Shown piece after piece: positions 1-9,945 of a stretch of 64,000 nucleotides of DNA; the stretch's first letter is position 1, and every line of letters begins with the position of its first letter. The position numbers were made by a program, and so were the translations under genes. Location of the stretch: the NCBI GenBank assembly GCA_947503155.1, contig CANNCL010000003.1:620001-684000 (forward strand). The letters run 5' to 3'. The notes below the pieces were generated by a model, which made no database searches, was not told where the DNA came from, and saw only the letters and a list, made by a program, of their open reading frames with translations. This DNA comes from an uncultured Erythrobacter sp. (GTDB taxonomy: Bacteria; Pseudomonadota; Alphaproteobacteria; Sphingomonadales; Sphingomonadaceae).

Positions 1-218
1 TCGTCATTTTCGACGATCTGCACGCCCATTTCGGAAAGCGCGGTTTGCACGTCTTCGATCTGGTCGGAGCCCATCTCATCCGGCAAAGCTTCGTTCAGCT
101 CATCATAAGTGATGTAGCCTTTCTTCTTCGCCTTCGTCATCAGCTTCTTCACTGACGCCTCATTGAGGTCGATCAGTGGAGCATCGTCTTTATCGGCGGT
201 TTTCGCGGTTGAGGCCAT
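1..218 (-). CDS. rpoD: RNA polymerase sigma factor RpoD, N-terminal fragment
   Basis: This is the start of the primary sigma factor, which directs RNA polymerase to housekeeping promoters. Only about 72 codons are present; the gene runs off the left edge. The visible protein begins MASTAKTADKD and continues with the sigma-70 region 1.1 pattern (LIDLNEASVKKLMTKAKKKG, then YITYDELNEALP), an acidic domain that masks DNA-binding regions in the free sigma factor. The ATG at 218 is the only good start before the dnaG end. It lies 105 bases downstream of dnaG on the same strand, matching the classical dnaG-rpoD order. Identity is strong despite the truncation because region 1.1 is distinctive. Confidence 0.93.
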   Translation of the reverse strand, partial: MASTAKTADKDDAPLIDLNEASVKKLMTKAKKKGYITYDELNEALPDEMGSDQIEDVQTALSEMGVQIVEND

Positions 219-323
219 GAAGTATCGTCAATCCGTTATCTGGTGTGTGAGAGGAAAGGCGGGTGCACCCGGCCAGTCTCATAATCACCGATGTTAATCC
301 CATACCAGCTATGATCAGCCAGC

Positions 324-2183
324 TTAATCCTGTGTCGCCGGAGAACCGGCCTTTTTGCGCCCGAATGCTTTTAGGCGTTCATCAACTGTCGTGAGCTGCT
401 GCCGCAATCGTGCTTGCTCCGCAAATGACCCTTCTGGATCATCGTCGAAACGAGTAACCGTTGCCGCCATAGCGGCTTCGAGCGCTGGTTTTTGGACCAG
501 CAACGACACAGCTTCGGCCAATTCCTCGCGCGCTTCACCGGGGGATGTACCTTCTCTGAGGAAGGAATAACGTTGGTCTTCCGGTGGGGCAGGATAGCCT
601 TGCATGTCCGATATGGCGTTTTGCCCCTGCGAATCAAGCGTCTCTGACAATTCTATCAGCGATTCTATTGCAGGCGCGGCATTTGGGTCGAGCCGTGCGA
701 GCTGCGATAGCGCTTCTGCATGGCGGCTAATTTCCTCAGGATGCCGGACAAGGCCAGCGATTACCGCCGTCAGGAATTTCGCGCGCTGACCGCCCGCCAT
801 CGCTTGGCTAAGCACATCGCGCGCGCCATTGGACAAGGTGCGCGGGACCGGGTTTTTCCAATCACCGCGCTTGGGTTGGCTGCGCGATTGGCCGCGTTGG
901 TTGCTGCGCGGTTCACGCGGCGGATAGGCAAAGGCGGAAAACCGGTCGAGCAATTCGCGCCGGTACAGCGCACGGATATCGCTGTCTTGGATCGTATCCA
1001 CATGCTCCATCAAACGCGCTTTGAGGCCGGCCTTCGATTCGGGGCTAGAAAGCGGTTTTAAGTCGCGCTCATAATCCCACATCATATCGAGCAGGCTTTG
1101 CGGAGCGGCGAGTAATTTCTCCATCGCGCCGGGACCTTGCTGATTGATCAGATCATCGGGGTCTAGCCCGCTGGGAAGGCGCACAATTGAAAGCGAACGC
1201 ATCGGGGCGAGCAGAGGCAGCGCGCGCGTGACGGCGCGCATTGCGGCTTTCTGACCGGCGGCGTCGCCATCAAAGCACAGCACCGGCACCTCAACCATCC
1301 GCCACAGCAATTCGAGCTGCGTCTCCGTCAGCGCGGTGCCTAGCGGTGCGACAGAATCAGCAAAGCCCGCCTGAGCCAGCGCCACCACGTCCATATATCC
1401 CTCGACAACAACCACGCGGCCCGATTGGCGAGAGGCGGGGGCAGCGCGGTGCATATTGTAAAGCGTGCGCCCTTTGTCGAAGAGCGGCGTGTCAGGGGAG
1501 TTGAGATATTTCGCAACGCCGTCACGCTTGCCCAAAATGCGCCCGCCAAAGGCGATGACCCGCCCGCGAGCGTCTTGGATGGGCAACATGACCCGGCCAC
1601 GAAAACGGTCATAGGTTGTGCCGTCATCGGTTTTGATGCGCATCCCGGTTTCGACCAGCATTTGGTCATCAAACCGGGTCAAAGCGTTGTTGAGCGCCTG
1701 CTTATTCTCTGGCGCATAGCCAAAACCAAATTCGCGCAGAATTTCGGGCTTCAACCCGCGATCCTTGAGATAACCGAGCGCTTCCCGGCCTTCGGCCCCG
1801 CGCAGATTGTCCACGAACCAATCCTGCGCCTCGGTTGTGACATCGACCAATTCCGCGCGCTTTTCCGCCCGCTGCGCCGCGATTGGATCAGGGGCAGGGA
1901 CTTCCATCCCAGCCTCCGCCGCCAATTCTTTGATTGCGTCGATGAAGGACAATCCGCGCTGCTCTGTCATCCACGAGATTACATCGCCATGCGCGCCGCA
2001 GCCAAAACAGTGGTAGAATTGTTTCTGATCATTGACGTAGAAACTCGGTGTTTTCTCGTCATGAAACGGGCAACACGCCGACCATTCCCGCCCTTTTTTG
2101 ATGAGCTTTTCGGTGCGCATAATCACGGTTGATAGCGTGATCCGCGCGCGCAGCTCGTCCTTCCATTGGGGGGTAATGGCCAT
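324..2183 (-). CDS. dnaG: DNA primase DnaG
   Basis: DnaG makes the short RNA primers for replication and works with the DnaB helicase at the fork. The 619-residue protein has the family's usual length. The N-terminal CHC2 zinc ribbon has ligands C38, H41, C59 and C62, within CPFHDEKTPSF and HCFGCG. The TOPRIM catalytic core follows, with EGYMD at about residue 261 and FDGD at about 304-307, the acidic residues that bind metal. The C-terminal third is less conserved and should bind DnaB. It sits between the yqeY-type gene and rpoD on the same strand, as in the macromolecular-synthesis operon. Confidence 0.97.
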   Translation of the reverse strand: MAITPQWKDELRARITLSTVIMRTEKLIKKGREWSACCPFHDEKTPSFYVNDQKQFYHCFGCGAHGDVISWMTEQRGLSFIDAIKELAAEAGMEVPAPDPIAAQRAEKRAELVDVTTEAQDWFVDNLRGAEGREALGYLKDRGLKPEILREFGFGYAPENKQALNNALTRFDDQMLVETGMRIKTDDGTTYDRFRGRVMLPIQDARGRVIAFGGRILGKRDGVAKYLNSPDTPLFDKGRTLYNMHRAAPASRQSGRVVVVEGYMDVVALAQAGFADSVAPLGTALTETQLELLWRMVEVPVLCFDGDAAGQKAAMRAVTRALPLLAPMRSLSIVRLPSGLDPDDLINQQGPGAMEKLLAAPQSLLDMMWDYERDLKPLSSPESKAGLKARLMEHVDTIQDSDIRALYRRELLDRFSAFAYPPREPRSNQRGQSRSQPKRGDWKNPVPRTLSNGARDVLSQAMAGGQRAKFLTAVIAGLVRHPEEISRHAEALSQLARLDPNAAPAIESLIELSETLDSQGQNAISDMQGYPAPPEDQRYSFLREGTSPGEAREELAEAVSLLVQKPALEAAMAATVTRFDDDPEGSFAEQARLRQQLTTVDERLKAFGRKKAGSPATQD

Positions 2184-2250
2184 GTTCTATAAAATGCGCC
2201 GAAAGCGGCCGGGGTTCAACCCGGCCTTGCCCAACAATCTGTGTGCGAAA

Positions 2251-2703
2251 TTAGCTCAGCGCCGCTTTCACCAATCCGCTGGCCAATTTTCCGTCCAGAA
2301 CCGCGCCGTGCTTCGCCTTAAGCGCGCCCATAACGGTGCCCATATCTTTCATGCTCTGCGCGCCGGTTTCCGCCTTGATCGCTTCGATTGCGGCCTTGGT
2401 GTCGGCTTCGCTCATCATTTGCGGCAGGAATTCTTCGATCAGCGCCAGCTCGGCCTGCTCTTTCGCGGCCAATTCTTCGCGCCCGCCTTGTTCATACATC
2501 TCAATCGATTCGCGGCGTTGTTTCGCCATTTTCTGCAAAACCGACGTCACCAGAGCATCATCGTCAATTTCTTTCGACGATGTGCGTTCCTCAATATCGC
2601 GGTCCTTGATCTTGGCCGAAACCTGGCGGAGCGTGGCGGTGCGCTCTTTTTCCTTGGCTTTCATGGCGGTGATGGTCGCGGCCTTGATGTCGTCTCTGAT
2701 CAT
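2251..2703 (-). CDS. GatB/YqeY domain-containing protein
   Basis: A 150-residue all-helical protein of the YqeY family, related to the tRNA-binding tail of the GatB amidotransferase subunit. Recognisable features are the start MIRDDIKAATITAMKAKEK, the central EFLPQMMSEAD segment and the C-terminal MGTVMGALKAKHG. In E. coli and other bacteria this family is assumed to act on tRNA, but its exact job is not known. It lies directly upstream of dnaG on the same strand, a common arrangement in alphaproteobacteria. A GC-rich hairpin near 2209-2228 lies between the two genes. The ATG at 2703 has a possible AGGA about 12-15 bases upstream. Confidence 0.9.
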   Translation of the reverse strand: MIRDDIKAATITAMKAKEKERTATLRQVSAKIKDRDIEERTSSKEIDDDALVTSVLQKMAKQRRESIEMYEQGGREELAAKEQAELALIEEFLPQMMSEADTKAAIEAIKAETGAQSMKDMGTVMGALKAKHGAVLDGKLASGLVKAALS

Positions 2704-2867
2704 GGTGTTGGGAATCCTGAGATTTGAACTTTGCTGTGGATGATTGGCGTTGCTGGGCGCTCTAACGCATCATCTTGCCCGCGCCTAGCTTGACGCGGGG
2801 GCCGCCCCCGCTTAGCTGCTGAGACTTAGCGACATTGCTGGAAATTAACACGAACGGAGCGCCCCTA

Positions 2868-4049
2868 ATGGCCCCATCCGCCACCACTCCTGCGCAACCC
2901 AAAAATGCGACCGGATGTATTGTTCTGGCCGACGGTACGGTCATTTGGGGTATGGGCTTTGGCGCGGCCGGGGATGCCGTGGGCGAGGTTTGCTTTAACA
3001 CCGCGATGACCGGCTATCAGGAGGTGATGACCGATCCGTCTTACGCGGCGCAGATCGTTACATTCACGTTCCCCCATATCGGCAATGTCGGCGCGAATGC
3101 AGAGGATGTGGAGAGCGCAGTCGAAGGCGCGGTTGGTTGCATCACGCGCGAAGATGTCACCGCACCTTCGAATTTCCGCAGCCTTGAACATTATACGACA
3201 TGGATGGAACGGCACGGCAAGATTGGCCTGTCGGGCGTGGATACCCGCGCGCTGACCCGCCGCATCCGCATGATCGGCGCGCCCAATGCTGTGATCGCGC
3301 ATTCGCCGGACGGCGTGTTTGATGTGCCTGCTTTGCTGGCGCGCGCTCAGGAATGGGCGGGGCTGGAAGATATGGACTTGGCCATCGGCGTAACGCGCAC
3401 GGCTGAGGAAAGCTGGGATGGCGGATTTTGGCGGCTTGGTCATGGTTATGAGCAGGGCACTAAAGACACCGCGCCGCATGTGGTGGCGATTGACTACGGG
3501 GCGAAGGACAATATCTTCCGCAATCTGGTGAGGGCAGGTGCCAAGGTTACAATTGTACCGGCCAAAACCCCGCTAGATGCGATCAATGCGCTAAAACCCG
3601 ACGGTGTGTTCCTGTCCAATGGCCCCGGCGATCCGGCGGCGACGGGCGAATATGCGGTGCCGGTGATAAAGGCGCTGCTGGAGGCGGATATGCCGCTGTT
3701 CGGCATTTGTTTGGGCCATCAGATGCTGGCGCTGGCCGCAGGCGCAAAGACCACCAAGATGCACCAAGGCCACCGCGGCGCTAACCATCCTGTGCAACGT
3801 GTGGGAGAGGGCTGGGGGGCTACGTCCGGTCTGGTGGAGATAACCAGCATGAACCACGGCTTTGCAGTCGATGGCGACACATTGCCCGATAGCGTGGAAC
3901 AAACGCATGTGAGCCTGTTCGACGGCTCAAACTGCGGCATCGCGGTAAAGGGTAAGCGCGCGTTTGGGGTGCAATATCACCCAGAAGCATCGCCGGGCCC
4001 GCAGGATAGTTTTTACCTGTTTGAGAAGTTTGTTGGGGGGCTGGGGTGA
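2868..4049 (+). CDS. carA: Carbamoyl-phosphate synthase small (glutaminase) subunit
   Basis: CarA hydrolyses glutamine and passes ammonia to CarB for carbamoyl phosphate, the precursor of pyrimidines and arginine. The 393-residue protein has the N-terminal CPSase domain (CIVLADGTVIWG) and a C-terminal class I glutamine amidotransferase domain. The catalytic triad is complete: C281 in GICLGHQM, H371 and E373 in QYHPEASPGP. An upstream TTG at 2835 is in frame, but the ATG at 2868 is preferred because CGGAGC precedes it and the protein then starts as usual for the family. Its stop codon shares one base with the next gene (TGATG), so translation of the two is probably coupled. Confidence 0.96.
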   Translation: MAPSATTPAQPKNATGCIVLADGTVIWGMGFGAAGDAVGEVCFNTAMTGYQEVMTDPSYAAQIVTFTFPHIGNVGANAEDVESAVEGAVGCITREDVTAPSNFRSLEHYTTWMERHGKIGLSGVDTRALTRRIRMIGAPNAVIAHSPDGVFDVPALLARAQEWAGLEDMDLAIGVTRTAEESWDGGFWRLGHGYEQGTKDTAPHVVAIDYGAKDNIFRNLVRAGAKVTIVPAKTPLDAINALKPDGVFLSNGPGDPAATGEYAVPVIKALLEADMPLFGICLGHQMLALAAGAKTTKMHQGHRGANHPVQRVGEGWGATSGLVEITSMNHGFAVDGDTLPDSVEQTHVSLFDGSNCGIAVKGKRAFGVQYHPEASPGPQDSFYLFEKFVGGLG

Positions 4050-4549
4050 TGCGAGCTCTCTGGCTGCTAACAACTTTTTTCGGATTGTTCGCTGTTCAGG
4101 CACCTGCATTGGCGCAGACAGACGAATGGTTTGTTGGTTCGCATCCCGAGTATCATGCTGCGATGATTCGAGACATTGACGGGGTCTTTGTCGCGATTCA
4201 CGCTAAAAAGGGGGATCCGTTGATGGCCTCTCCTGTAGTTATGGAAACGAACAGACCAACATGTAGTACTGTTCGGCCGATAGAACTTCACGCAACTGAA
4301 GCTTTGATGGTGTTCGGTTCCACCCCTTCAGAGCGCCTCGTTCAGGTGAGGACGGCAGTGCAATATTTCTTTGAGAAACATGCCGAAGATTGTCCGATCT
4401 CAGCTAATTTCGAAGATCGATTCTTTCATCGGTTCGACGCTGCATATTTGGCAATAGATGCGCTGCTTGTAGAGGCCGGGATTTATCCGCTGGATGACGG
4501 TCCAAGGCAGGGTGATTACGGCCGCGATGCCGAGGTTGAAAACCAATGA
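4049..4549 (+). CDS. Exported protein of unknown function inside the carAB operon
   Basis: I do not recognise this 166-residue protein. Residues 1-22 form a clear Sec signal peptide (hydrophobic core LWLLTTFFGLF, cleavage near ALAQ), so the product should be periplasmic. The mature part contains two cysteines (CST and DCP) that could form a disulfide, and an acidic tail. It looks richer in A and T than carA and carB. It overlaps carA by one base (TGATG) and the next gene by four (ATGA). A GTG at 4046 is an alternative start giving one extra residue. The context says co-translation with carA, but no functional link to pyrimidine synthesis is visible. Confidence 0.75.
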   Translation: MRALWLLTTFFGLFAVQAPALAQTDEWFVGSHPEYHAAMIRDIDGVFVAIHAKKGDPLMASPVVMETNRPTCSTVRPIELHATEALMVFGSTPSERLVQVRTAVQYFFEKHAEDCPISANFEDRFFHRFDAAYLAIDALLVEAGIYPLDDGPRQGDYGRDAEVENQ

Positions 4550-5082
4550 GACTCAATTACTTTGTCCCGATAGCCGTTCTCCTCCTCCCCGCGTGCTCGC
4601 TGTTCGACGACACTGATCCGCGTGAGGGCCCAGAAACGCTCGAAGCCTGCGCCGCGCGTGTGTCCAAAGACGCGCCCGATATCACCGCGGAAGACGGCGC
4701 GATGTTCACGCCGACCTACACTTACGACATCACCAAGGTCGGCCTCGAAGACCTGCAAGAGCTGACCGTCCCCGGCAGCGACGAGACCGCCGGATCGCGG
4801 GGGATGGCGGCCACCAACGAAGTCTCCACCGCCGTTGCGCGGTTTATGGCGCAATCGGTCGATGAAAAAGGCGCGTTCTTTATGGGCCGCGACCCGGCGC
4901 TTTACCGGGTGCGCGGCGCGCCAGTGGCGTTTGATCAAATCGTCACCGCAGGGTGCGAGCGTCAGAAAGTTGGGATGCGGCTATTGTCTTATTCGGCAAC
5001 AGCCTCTGGCAGCGCTCCCGATCCCGAAACTTCCGAAGACACCAGCCTCAGCAATGACGGCGATAGTGAGAACAATAGCTGA
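4546..5082 (+). CDS. Putative lipoprotein of unknown function inside the carAB operon
   Basis: A 178-residue protein with a short lipoprotein signal: positive start MRLNY, hydrophobic stretch VPIAVLL, and lipobox LLPAC with the lipidated cysteine near residue 17. The residue after the cysteine is Ser, which favours sorting to the outer membrane under the usual rule. The mature part is acidic and has single cysteines around LEACAAR and TAGCERQ. It ends in a low-complexity Ser/Asp/Asn tail. I recognise no domain. It overlaps the upstream exported protein by four bases, and its TGA shares a base with the carB ATG, so it is wedged into a tightly coupled four-gene operon. Confidence 0.75.
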   Translation: MRLNYFVPIAVLLLPACSLFDDTDPREGPETLEACAARVSKDAPDITAEDGAMFTPTYTYDITKVGLEDLQELTVPGSDETAGSRGMAATNEVSTAVARFMAQSVDEKGAFFMGRDPALYRVRGAPVAFDQIVTAGCERQKVGMRLLSYSATASGSAPDPETSEDTSLSNDGDSENNS

Positions 5083-8000
5083 TGCCTAAACGCACCGACA
5101 TATCCTCCATCCTCGTCATTGGCGCTGGTCCGATCATTATCGGTCAGGCGTGCGAGTTCGATTATTCGGGCACTCAGGCGATCAAGGCGCTGAAGGAGGA
5201 GGGTTACCGCGTCATCCTCGTCAACAGCAATCCGGCGACGATCATGACCGATCCGGAATTTGCCGACGCGACCTATATCGAACCGATCACCCCGGAAATC
5301 GTCGCAAAGATCATTGCCAAGGAAAAGCCCGACGCGCTGCTGCCGACAATGGGCGGGCAGACGGCGCTGAATTGCGCGCTGGCTTTGGACGAGATGGGCG
5401 TTTTGGCCGAACACGGCGTCGAGATGATCGGTGCGAAGGCAGACGCGATCGACAAAGCGGAAAACCGCCAACGTTTCCGCGATGCGATGGATTCGATCGG
5501 TCTGGAAAGCGCGCGCAGCGGCGTCGCCAATACACTTGAAGAAGCGCGCGAAGTGCTCGAACGCACCGGGCTTCCTTCGATTATCCGCCCTTCCTTTACC
5601 ATGGGCGGCACTGGCGGCGGGATCGCCTATAACAAGGCAGAGTTTGAAAAGATCGTCCGCGACGGTTTGGATGCGTCCCCCACGACCGAAGTTCTGATCG
5701 AGGAATCGCTGCTCGGTTGGAAAGAATTTGAGATGGAAGTCGTGCGCGACCGCGCCGACAATTGCATCATCGTTTGTTCCATCGAAAACGTCGATCCGAT
5801 GGGCGTGCATACGGGGGATTCGATCACGGTCGCCCCGGCTCTGACGCTGACGGACAAAGAATATCAAATCATGCGCAACGCCTCGCTTGCGGTGCTGCGC
5901 GAGATTGGCGTGGAGACCGGCGGGTCGAATGTGCAATTTGCCGTGAACCCGGCGGATGGCCGATTGATCGTGATCGAGATGAACCCGCGCGTGTCGCGTT
6001 CATCGGCGCTCGCATCAAAAGCTACCGGTTTTCCGATTGCCCGCGTCGCGGCGAAATTGGCGGTCGGTTTCACACTGGATGAGATCACGAATGAGATCAC
6101 CGGGGCGACCCCGGCCAGTTTTGAGCCGACGATTGATTACGTCGTCACCAAAATCCCGCGTTTTGCATTTGAGAAGTTTAAAGGCGCAGAACCCTCGCTA
6201 TCGACCGCGATGAAATCGGTTGGCGAAGTCATGGCGATTGGCCGCAATTTCGCAGAATCTATGCAGAAAGCTCTGCGCGGGCTCGAAACCGGCCTCGACG
6301 GGTTTAACCGCGTGACGCAGCTGGAAGGCGTCCACCGCGATGTCATCAACGCCGCGATTTCGCGCCGCACGCCGGATCGGTTGTTGCAAGTGGCGCAGGC
6401 TTTCCGCGAAGGGTTGAGCGTAGAAGACATCAACAATGTCACCGGATATGACCCGTGGTTCCTGCGCCAGATAGAAGCGATCATCGCGGCAGAGGGTGAG
6501 GTCGCCAAAGACGGCCTGCCCAATGATGCGGCGGGCTTGCGGCGGCTGAAATCGATGGGCTTTTCCGACAAACGGCTTGCGACATTGGCGGTCCGTTCGG
6601 TCGGCGTGGCAGGCGGCATGGCGGAGACGCAGGCAAAGCGTTCGGGATTGCTGCATGATGCATTGCAGGCAATGGCAGGGGCAACCAGCGAAGACGAAGT
6701 GCGGCGACTGCGCCGCAAGTTGGGCGTGGTGCCGGTGTTTAAACGGATCGACAGCTGCGCGGCGGAATTTGAGGCGATTACGCCCTATATGTATTCGACT
6801 TACGAGGCGCCGACCTTTGGAGAGGCGGAGTGCGAATCCGCGCCTTCGGACCGCAAGAAAATCGTCATCCTTGGCGGCGGACCTAACCGGATCGGGCAGG
6901 GGATCGAGTTCGATTATTGCTGCGTTCACGCCTGCTTTGCCTTGGCAGAGCAGGGCTATGAAACGATCATGGTCAATTGCAATCCAGAGACGGTATCGAC
7001 CGATTACGACACATCGGACCGCCTGTATTTTGAGCCGCTGACGGCGGAGGACGTGCTCGAAATTTTGCGCGTTGAAATGCAGTCGGGCGAATTGGTCGGT
7101 GTGTTGGTGCAATTTGGCGGGCAAACGCCGCTCAAATTGGCGCAGGCGTTGGAGGATGAGGGGATCCCGATCCTTGGCACCTCGCCCGACGCGATTGACC
7201 ATGCCGAAGACCGCGAACGGTTTGCCAAATTGGTCGATCAACTTGGCTTGAAACAGCCCGATAATGGCATTGCCTATACCCGTGATGAGGCCGCCGCTGT
7301 GGCCGCGCGGATTGGCTATCCTGTGTTGCTGCGCCCGTCATTTGTGCTGGGCGGGAGGGCGATGGAAATCGTCGATTCCGAAGCGCAATTGGACAATTAT
7401 ATCAAAACGGCGGTCAATGTGTCGGGCGACAGTCCGGTGCTGGTCGATCAATATCTGCGCGATGCGATTGAATGCGATGTTGATGCCCTGTGTGACGGCG
7501 AAGAAGTGCGCATCGCAGGCGTGATGCAGCATATCGAAGAGGCCGGTGTCCATTCCGGCGACAGCGCCTGCACTTTGCCCGCTTATTCGCTCAAGCCAGA
7601 AATCATCGCGGAAATGGAGCGTCAGGCAGAAGCGCTCGCCCATGCCCTCAAAGTGCGGGGCCTGATGAACATCCAATTCGCGGTGAAAGGCGATGATGTT
7701 TATCTGATTGAGGTCAATCCGCGCGCCAGCCGCACGGTGCCGTTTGTGGCCAAAGCCATCGGACAGCCTGTCGCCAAAATCGCCAGCCGGGTGATGGCGG
7801 GCGAAAAGCTTGCCAATTTCGAACCGTTTAAGCGCGAATTTGATTACATGGCCGTCAAAGAAGCCGTCTTCCCCTTCGCTCGCTTTCCCGGGGCGGATCC
7901 GATCCTAACCCCGGAAATGAAGTCGACCGGCGAAGTTATGGGAATCGATAGCACTTTCGAGGCCGCCTTCTTCAAATCGCAATTGGGGGCAGGGATGATC

Positions 8001-8405
8001 TTGCCGAATGAAGGAACGGTGTTTGTCTCCGTTAAAAACTCCGACAAACCCGTAATTGTCCCGGCGATAAAGGATTTGATTGGGGCAGGCTTTCGAATTG
8101 TCGCCACCGGCGGGACGCAGAGTTACCTTGCTGATCAAGGGCTTGCGGTGGAACGGGTCAATAAGGTCGCAGAAGGCCAGCCGCATATCGTCGACAAGAT
8201 TATCGACGGCGAAATCGCATTGATCTTCAACTCGACAGAGGGTTGGCAGTCGCTGCTCGACAGCAAATCAATCCGCGAGGCGGCTCTTGGAAAGAAGGTT
8301 CCGTATTACACCACGGCCACCGGTTCATGCGCTGCCGCCGCCGCAATTGCAGCAATAAAACCGGCTCTTCTTGAAGTCCGATCATTGCAGGACTATTATA
8401 GCTAA
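5082..8405 (+). CDS. carB: Carbamoyl-phosphate synthase large subunit
   Basis: CarB uses ammonia from CarA, bicarbonate and two ATP to make carbamoyl phosphate. At 1107 residues it has the usual duplicated layout: two homologous halves, each a pre-ATP-grasp plus ATP-grasp domain. The first begins [21 protein letters not shown] and the second [21 protein letters not shown]. Each half has a glycine-rich ATP loop ([13 protein letters not shown] and [11 protein letters not shown]). The C-terminal MGS-like domain ([20 protein letters not shown]) is where nucleotides control the enzyme allosterically. The start at 5082 shares a base with the preceding stop, so CarB production is probably tied to that of the two exported proteins. 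Confidence 0.97.
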   Translation: MPKRTDISSILVIGAGPIIIGQACEFDYSGTQAIKALKEEGYRVILVNSNPATIMTDPEFADATYIEPITPEIVAKIIAKEKPDALLPTMGGQTALNCALALDEMGVLAEHGVEMIGAKADAIDKAENRQRFRDAMDSIGLESARSGVANTLEEAREVLERTGLPSIIRPSFTMGGTGGGIAYNKAEFEKIVRDGLDASPTTEVLIEESLLGWKEFEMEVVRDRADNCIIVCSIENVDPMGVHTGDSITVAPALTLTDKEYQIMRNASLAVLREIGVETGGSNVQFAVNPADGRLIVIEMNPRVSRSSALASKATGFPIARVAAKLAVGFTLDEITNEITGATPASFEPTIDYVVTKIPRFAFEKFKGAEPSLSTAMKSVGEVMAIGRNFAESMQKALRGLETGLDGFNRVTQLEGVHRDVINAAISRRTPDRLLQVAQAFREGLSVEDINNVTGYDPWFLRQIEAIIAAEGEVAKDGLPNDAAGLRRLKSMGFSDKRLATLAVRSVGVAGGMAETQAKRSGLLHDALQAMAGATSEDEVRRLRRKLGVVPVFKRIDSCAAEFEAITPYMYSTYEAPTFGEAECESAPSDRKKIVILGGGPNRIGQGIEFDYCCVHACFALAEQGYETIMVNCNPETVSTDYDTSDRLYFEPLTAEDVLEILRVEMQSGELVGVLVQFGGQTPLKLAQALEDEGIPILGTSPDAIDHAEDRERFAKLVDQLGLKQPDNGIAYTRDEAAAVAARIGYPVLLRPSFVLGGRAMEIVDSEAQLDNYIKTAVNVSGDSPVLVDQYLRDAIECDVDALCDGEEVRIAGVMQHIEEAGVHSGDSACTLPAYSLKPEIIAEMERQAEALAHALKVRGLMNIQFAVKGDDVYLIEVNPRASRTVPFVAKAIGQPVAKIASRVMAGEKLANFEPFKREFDYMAVKEAVFPFARFPGADPILTPEMKSTGEVMGIDSTFEAAFFKSQLGAGMILPNEGTVFVSVKNSDKPVIVPAIKDLIGAGFRIVATGGTQSYLADQGLAVERVNKVAEGQPHIVDKIIDGEIALIFNSTEGWQSLLDSKSIREAALGKKVPYYTTATGSCAAAAAIAAIKPALLEVRSLQDYYS

Positions 8406-8541
8406 GAATTAAAGCCGGTTCTCCCGACATTTCGATGGTCTCGCGCTGCTTCAATACGAAAGCGGCAACCGCCGAAATGGCCAATCAGCAATCAGGTCTG
8501 AGGCGGATGAGCAGCGAAAAAGAGAAAGACGGATAGCTACG

Positions 8542-9009
8542 ATGGATAAGGTTCCGATGCTCGCGGAGGGGTATGAGAGTCTGATGACAGACCTCAAGGC
8601 GCTGCGCGATGAACGCCCAACGATTGTCGACGCGATTGAGGAAGCTCGCGCGCATGGCGATCTGTCTGAGAATGCCGAATATCACGCGGCAAAAGAACGT
8701 CAGGGCCAAGTTGAGGCCATGATCGGCGACATTGATAGCAAGATCAGCCGCGCACAGATTATCGATCCAGCTTCGCTAAGCGGCGACCGGATTGTATTCG
8801 GAGCGACGGTCACGTTGCTCGATGATGCTGACAAGCCGATCAAATATCAGATCGTTGGTGAGACAGAAGCCGATGCCAGCCGGGGCCGGATTTCATTCAG
8901 CTCTCCGCTTGCACGCGCATTGATCGGCAAACAAGTCGACGAAGAGATCGAAGTGACGGTCCCTTCGGGTGACAGGTTCTACCTCGTTCAGAAAATCGAA
9001 TTCATCTGA
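8542..9009 (+). CDS. greA: Transcription elongation factor GreA
   Basis: GreA enters the secondary channel of RNA polymerase and stimulates transcript cleavage, rescuing arrested complexes. The 155-residue protein has the two-domain family layout: an N-terminal antiparallel coiled coil with the acidic tip motif [16 protein letters not shown], and a C-terminal FKBP-like domain with FGATVTLLD and a [10 protein letters not shown] segment. It lies 136 bases after carB on the same strand. That gap shows no strong terminator, so partial read-through from the car operon is possible. A compact hairpin with a T run directly follows the gene. Confidence 0.96.
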   Translation: MDKVPMLAEGYESLMTDLKALRDERPTIVDAIEEARAHGDLSENAEYHAAKERQGQVEAMIGDIDSKISRAQIIDPASLSGDRIVFGATVTLLDDADKPIKYQIVGETEADASRGRISFSSPLARALIGKQVDEEIEVTVPSGDRFYLVQKIEFI

Positions 9010-9022
9010 AGAATGGGTTGGA

Positions 9023-9045
9023 AACGCCTCAGCTGAGGTGTTTTT
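9023..9045 (+). terminator. Rho-independent terminator after greA
   Basis: A short hairpin (ACGCCTC, loop AGCT, GAGGTGT, with one G-U pair) is followed by TTTTT on the plus strand, 14 bases after the greA stop. It overlaps the last codons of the convergent acetyltransferase gene and so separates the two transcription units. The stem is short, so efficiency may be moderate. Confidence 0.6.
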
Positions 9046-9532
9046 CCATTGCATAATTGTGGATTGAAACAGATCCATCGAGGCCTTCGATTTCGAAGTC
9101 TCGGCGGTGCGTAACCGCGTATCCGGCGCGTTCAAATGCTGGGCAGGCCAATTCGCTGGCTTCGGTGAAAAGGCGGCTCATCCCTTGATCGCGCGCATGA
9201 TTTTCCGCGTGGGCGAGCAGCCGATCAGCCAATCCTTTGCGGGTGTGGGCAGGGTGGCAATAGAGCATATCGAGATGCCCATCTGATGCTCCGGCGGATT
9301 GTTCCATCAACGCATAGGCGACAGCTGTGTCATCGGTATCCGCCGCCACAGTGATCCAATCGCCGTTTTCGGCGCGTTCCAAGAATCGCTCAGCCCCTGG
9401 ATGGCGCGCGGCCCACGCAGCGACTTGAACCGGCGAGTAGCGCCGTGTGCCAACATCACGGATGGCGCGGAGTGTTAGATCAGCCAAGGTCGCCGCATCG
9501 GCAGAGCGGAAAAGGCGAAGAACATAGGTCAC
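9029..9532 (-). CDS. GNAT family N-acetyltransferase
   Basis: A 167-residue single-domain acetyltransferase of the GNAT fold, which moves an acetyl group from acetyl-CoA to an amine. The acetyl-CoA binding motif A is visible as YCHPAHTRKGLADRLL near the middle (R-x-G-x-A type), followed by the ACPAFERAGYAVTHR strand-helix typical of motif B. The start is a GTG at 9532; no strong ribosome site is seen. It converges on greA. Nothing in the sequence identifies the substrate, and this family includes antibiotic, protein and small-molecule acetylases. Confidence 0.82.
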   Translation of the reverse strand: MTYVLRLFRSADAATLADLTLRAIRDVGTRRYSPVQVAAWAARHPGAERFLERAENGDWITVAADTDDTAVAYALMEQSAGASDGHLDMLYCHPAHTRKGLADRLLAHAENHARDQGMSRLFTEASELACPAFERAGYAVTHRRDFEIEGLDGSVSIHNYAMEKHLS

Positions 9533-9585
9533 AAGATCATGCGTCCGGCCGCTTTCACCATCTTTCAGCCGCCTCCCTTCAGAGA

Positions 9586-9816
9586 TTATCCCTCTGGCGT
9601 CAGCAATTTATGGATCGGGACGACCACATATTTCATTTCTGCATCGTCAACGGTGCGCTGTGCCTGCGCGCGCCATGCGTCAACGGCGTCGTCATAGGTC
9701 GTGTAAATGCCGACAACGTGCAAGCTTTCCGGGTCTTGGAAATCGTGTCCGCGCGGGTCAGTGACCTTGCCGCCCATGACGAGGTGCAGACGCTGTTCGG
9801 GGGTAGATTCTTTCAT
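9586..9816 (-). CDS. DUF4170 domain-containing protein
   Basis: A 76-residue cytosolic protein matching the small alphaproteobacterial DUF4170 family, whose function is not known. Typical elements are HLVMGGKVTDP, the HVVGIYTTYDDAVDAWRA segment and the C-terminal KYVVVPIHKLLTPE. The frame is open to 9852, but the ATG at 9816 is preferred: AGGGAT lies about 10 bases upstream, and the protein then starts as the family does (MKESTPEQRLHLV). It is transcribed in the same direction as the acetyltransferase, 53 bases upstream of it. Confidence 0.8.
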   Translation of the reverse strand: MKESTPEQRLHLVMGGKVTDPRGHDFQDPESLHVVGIYTTYDDAVDAWRAQAQRTVDDAEMKYVVVPIHKLLTPEG

Positions 9817-9945
9817 GGATAATCCCTGATGAGCTGGGCCTGATACGGCCAATAATGTGTGCCAATGTTGCTTGAATGCGCGCCATTTAGCGCAAGGTTA
9901 CACTATGGCAAGCCGCGGCCGCGTACAATTGAGCGCAATACTTGC

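Noticed and set aside
2209..2228. GC-rich hairpin between the yqeY-type gene and dnaG as a terminator
   Set aside because: The stem is good but no T run follows on the minus strand, so it is more likely an mRNA-stability element or chance.
4989..5936. Open frame of 315 codons on the minus strand opposite the end of the lipoprotein gene and the start of carB
   Set aside because: It overlaps carB completely in antisense, is rich in His and Arg as expected of a shadow frame in GC-rich DNA, and has no ribosome site or known domain.
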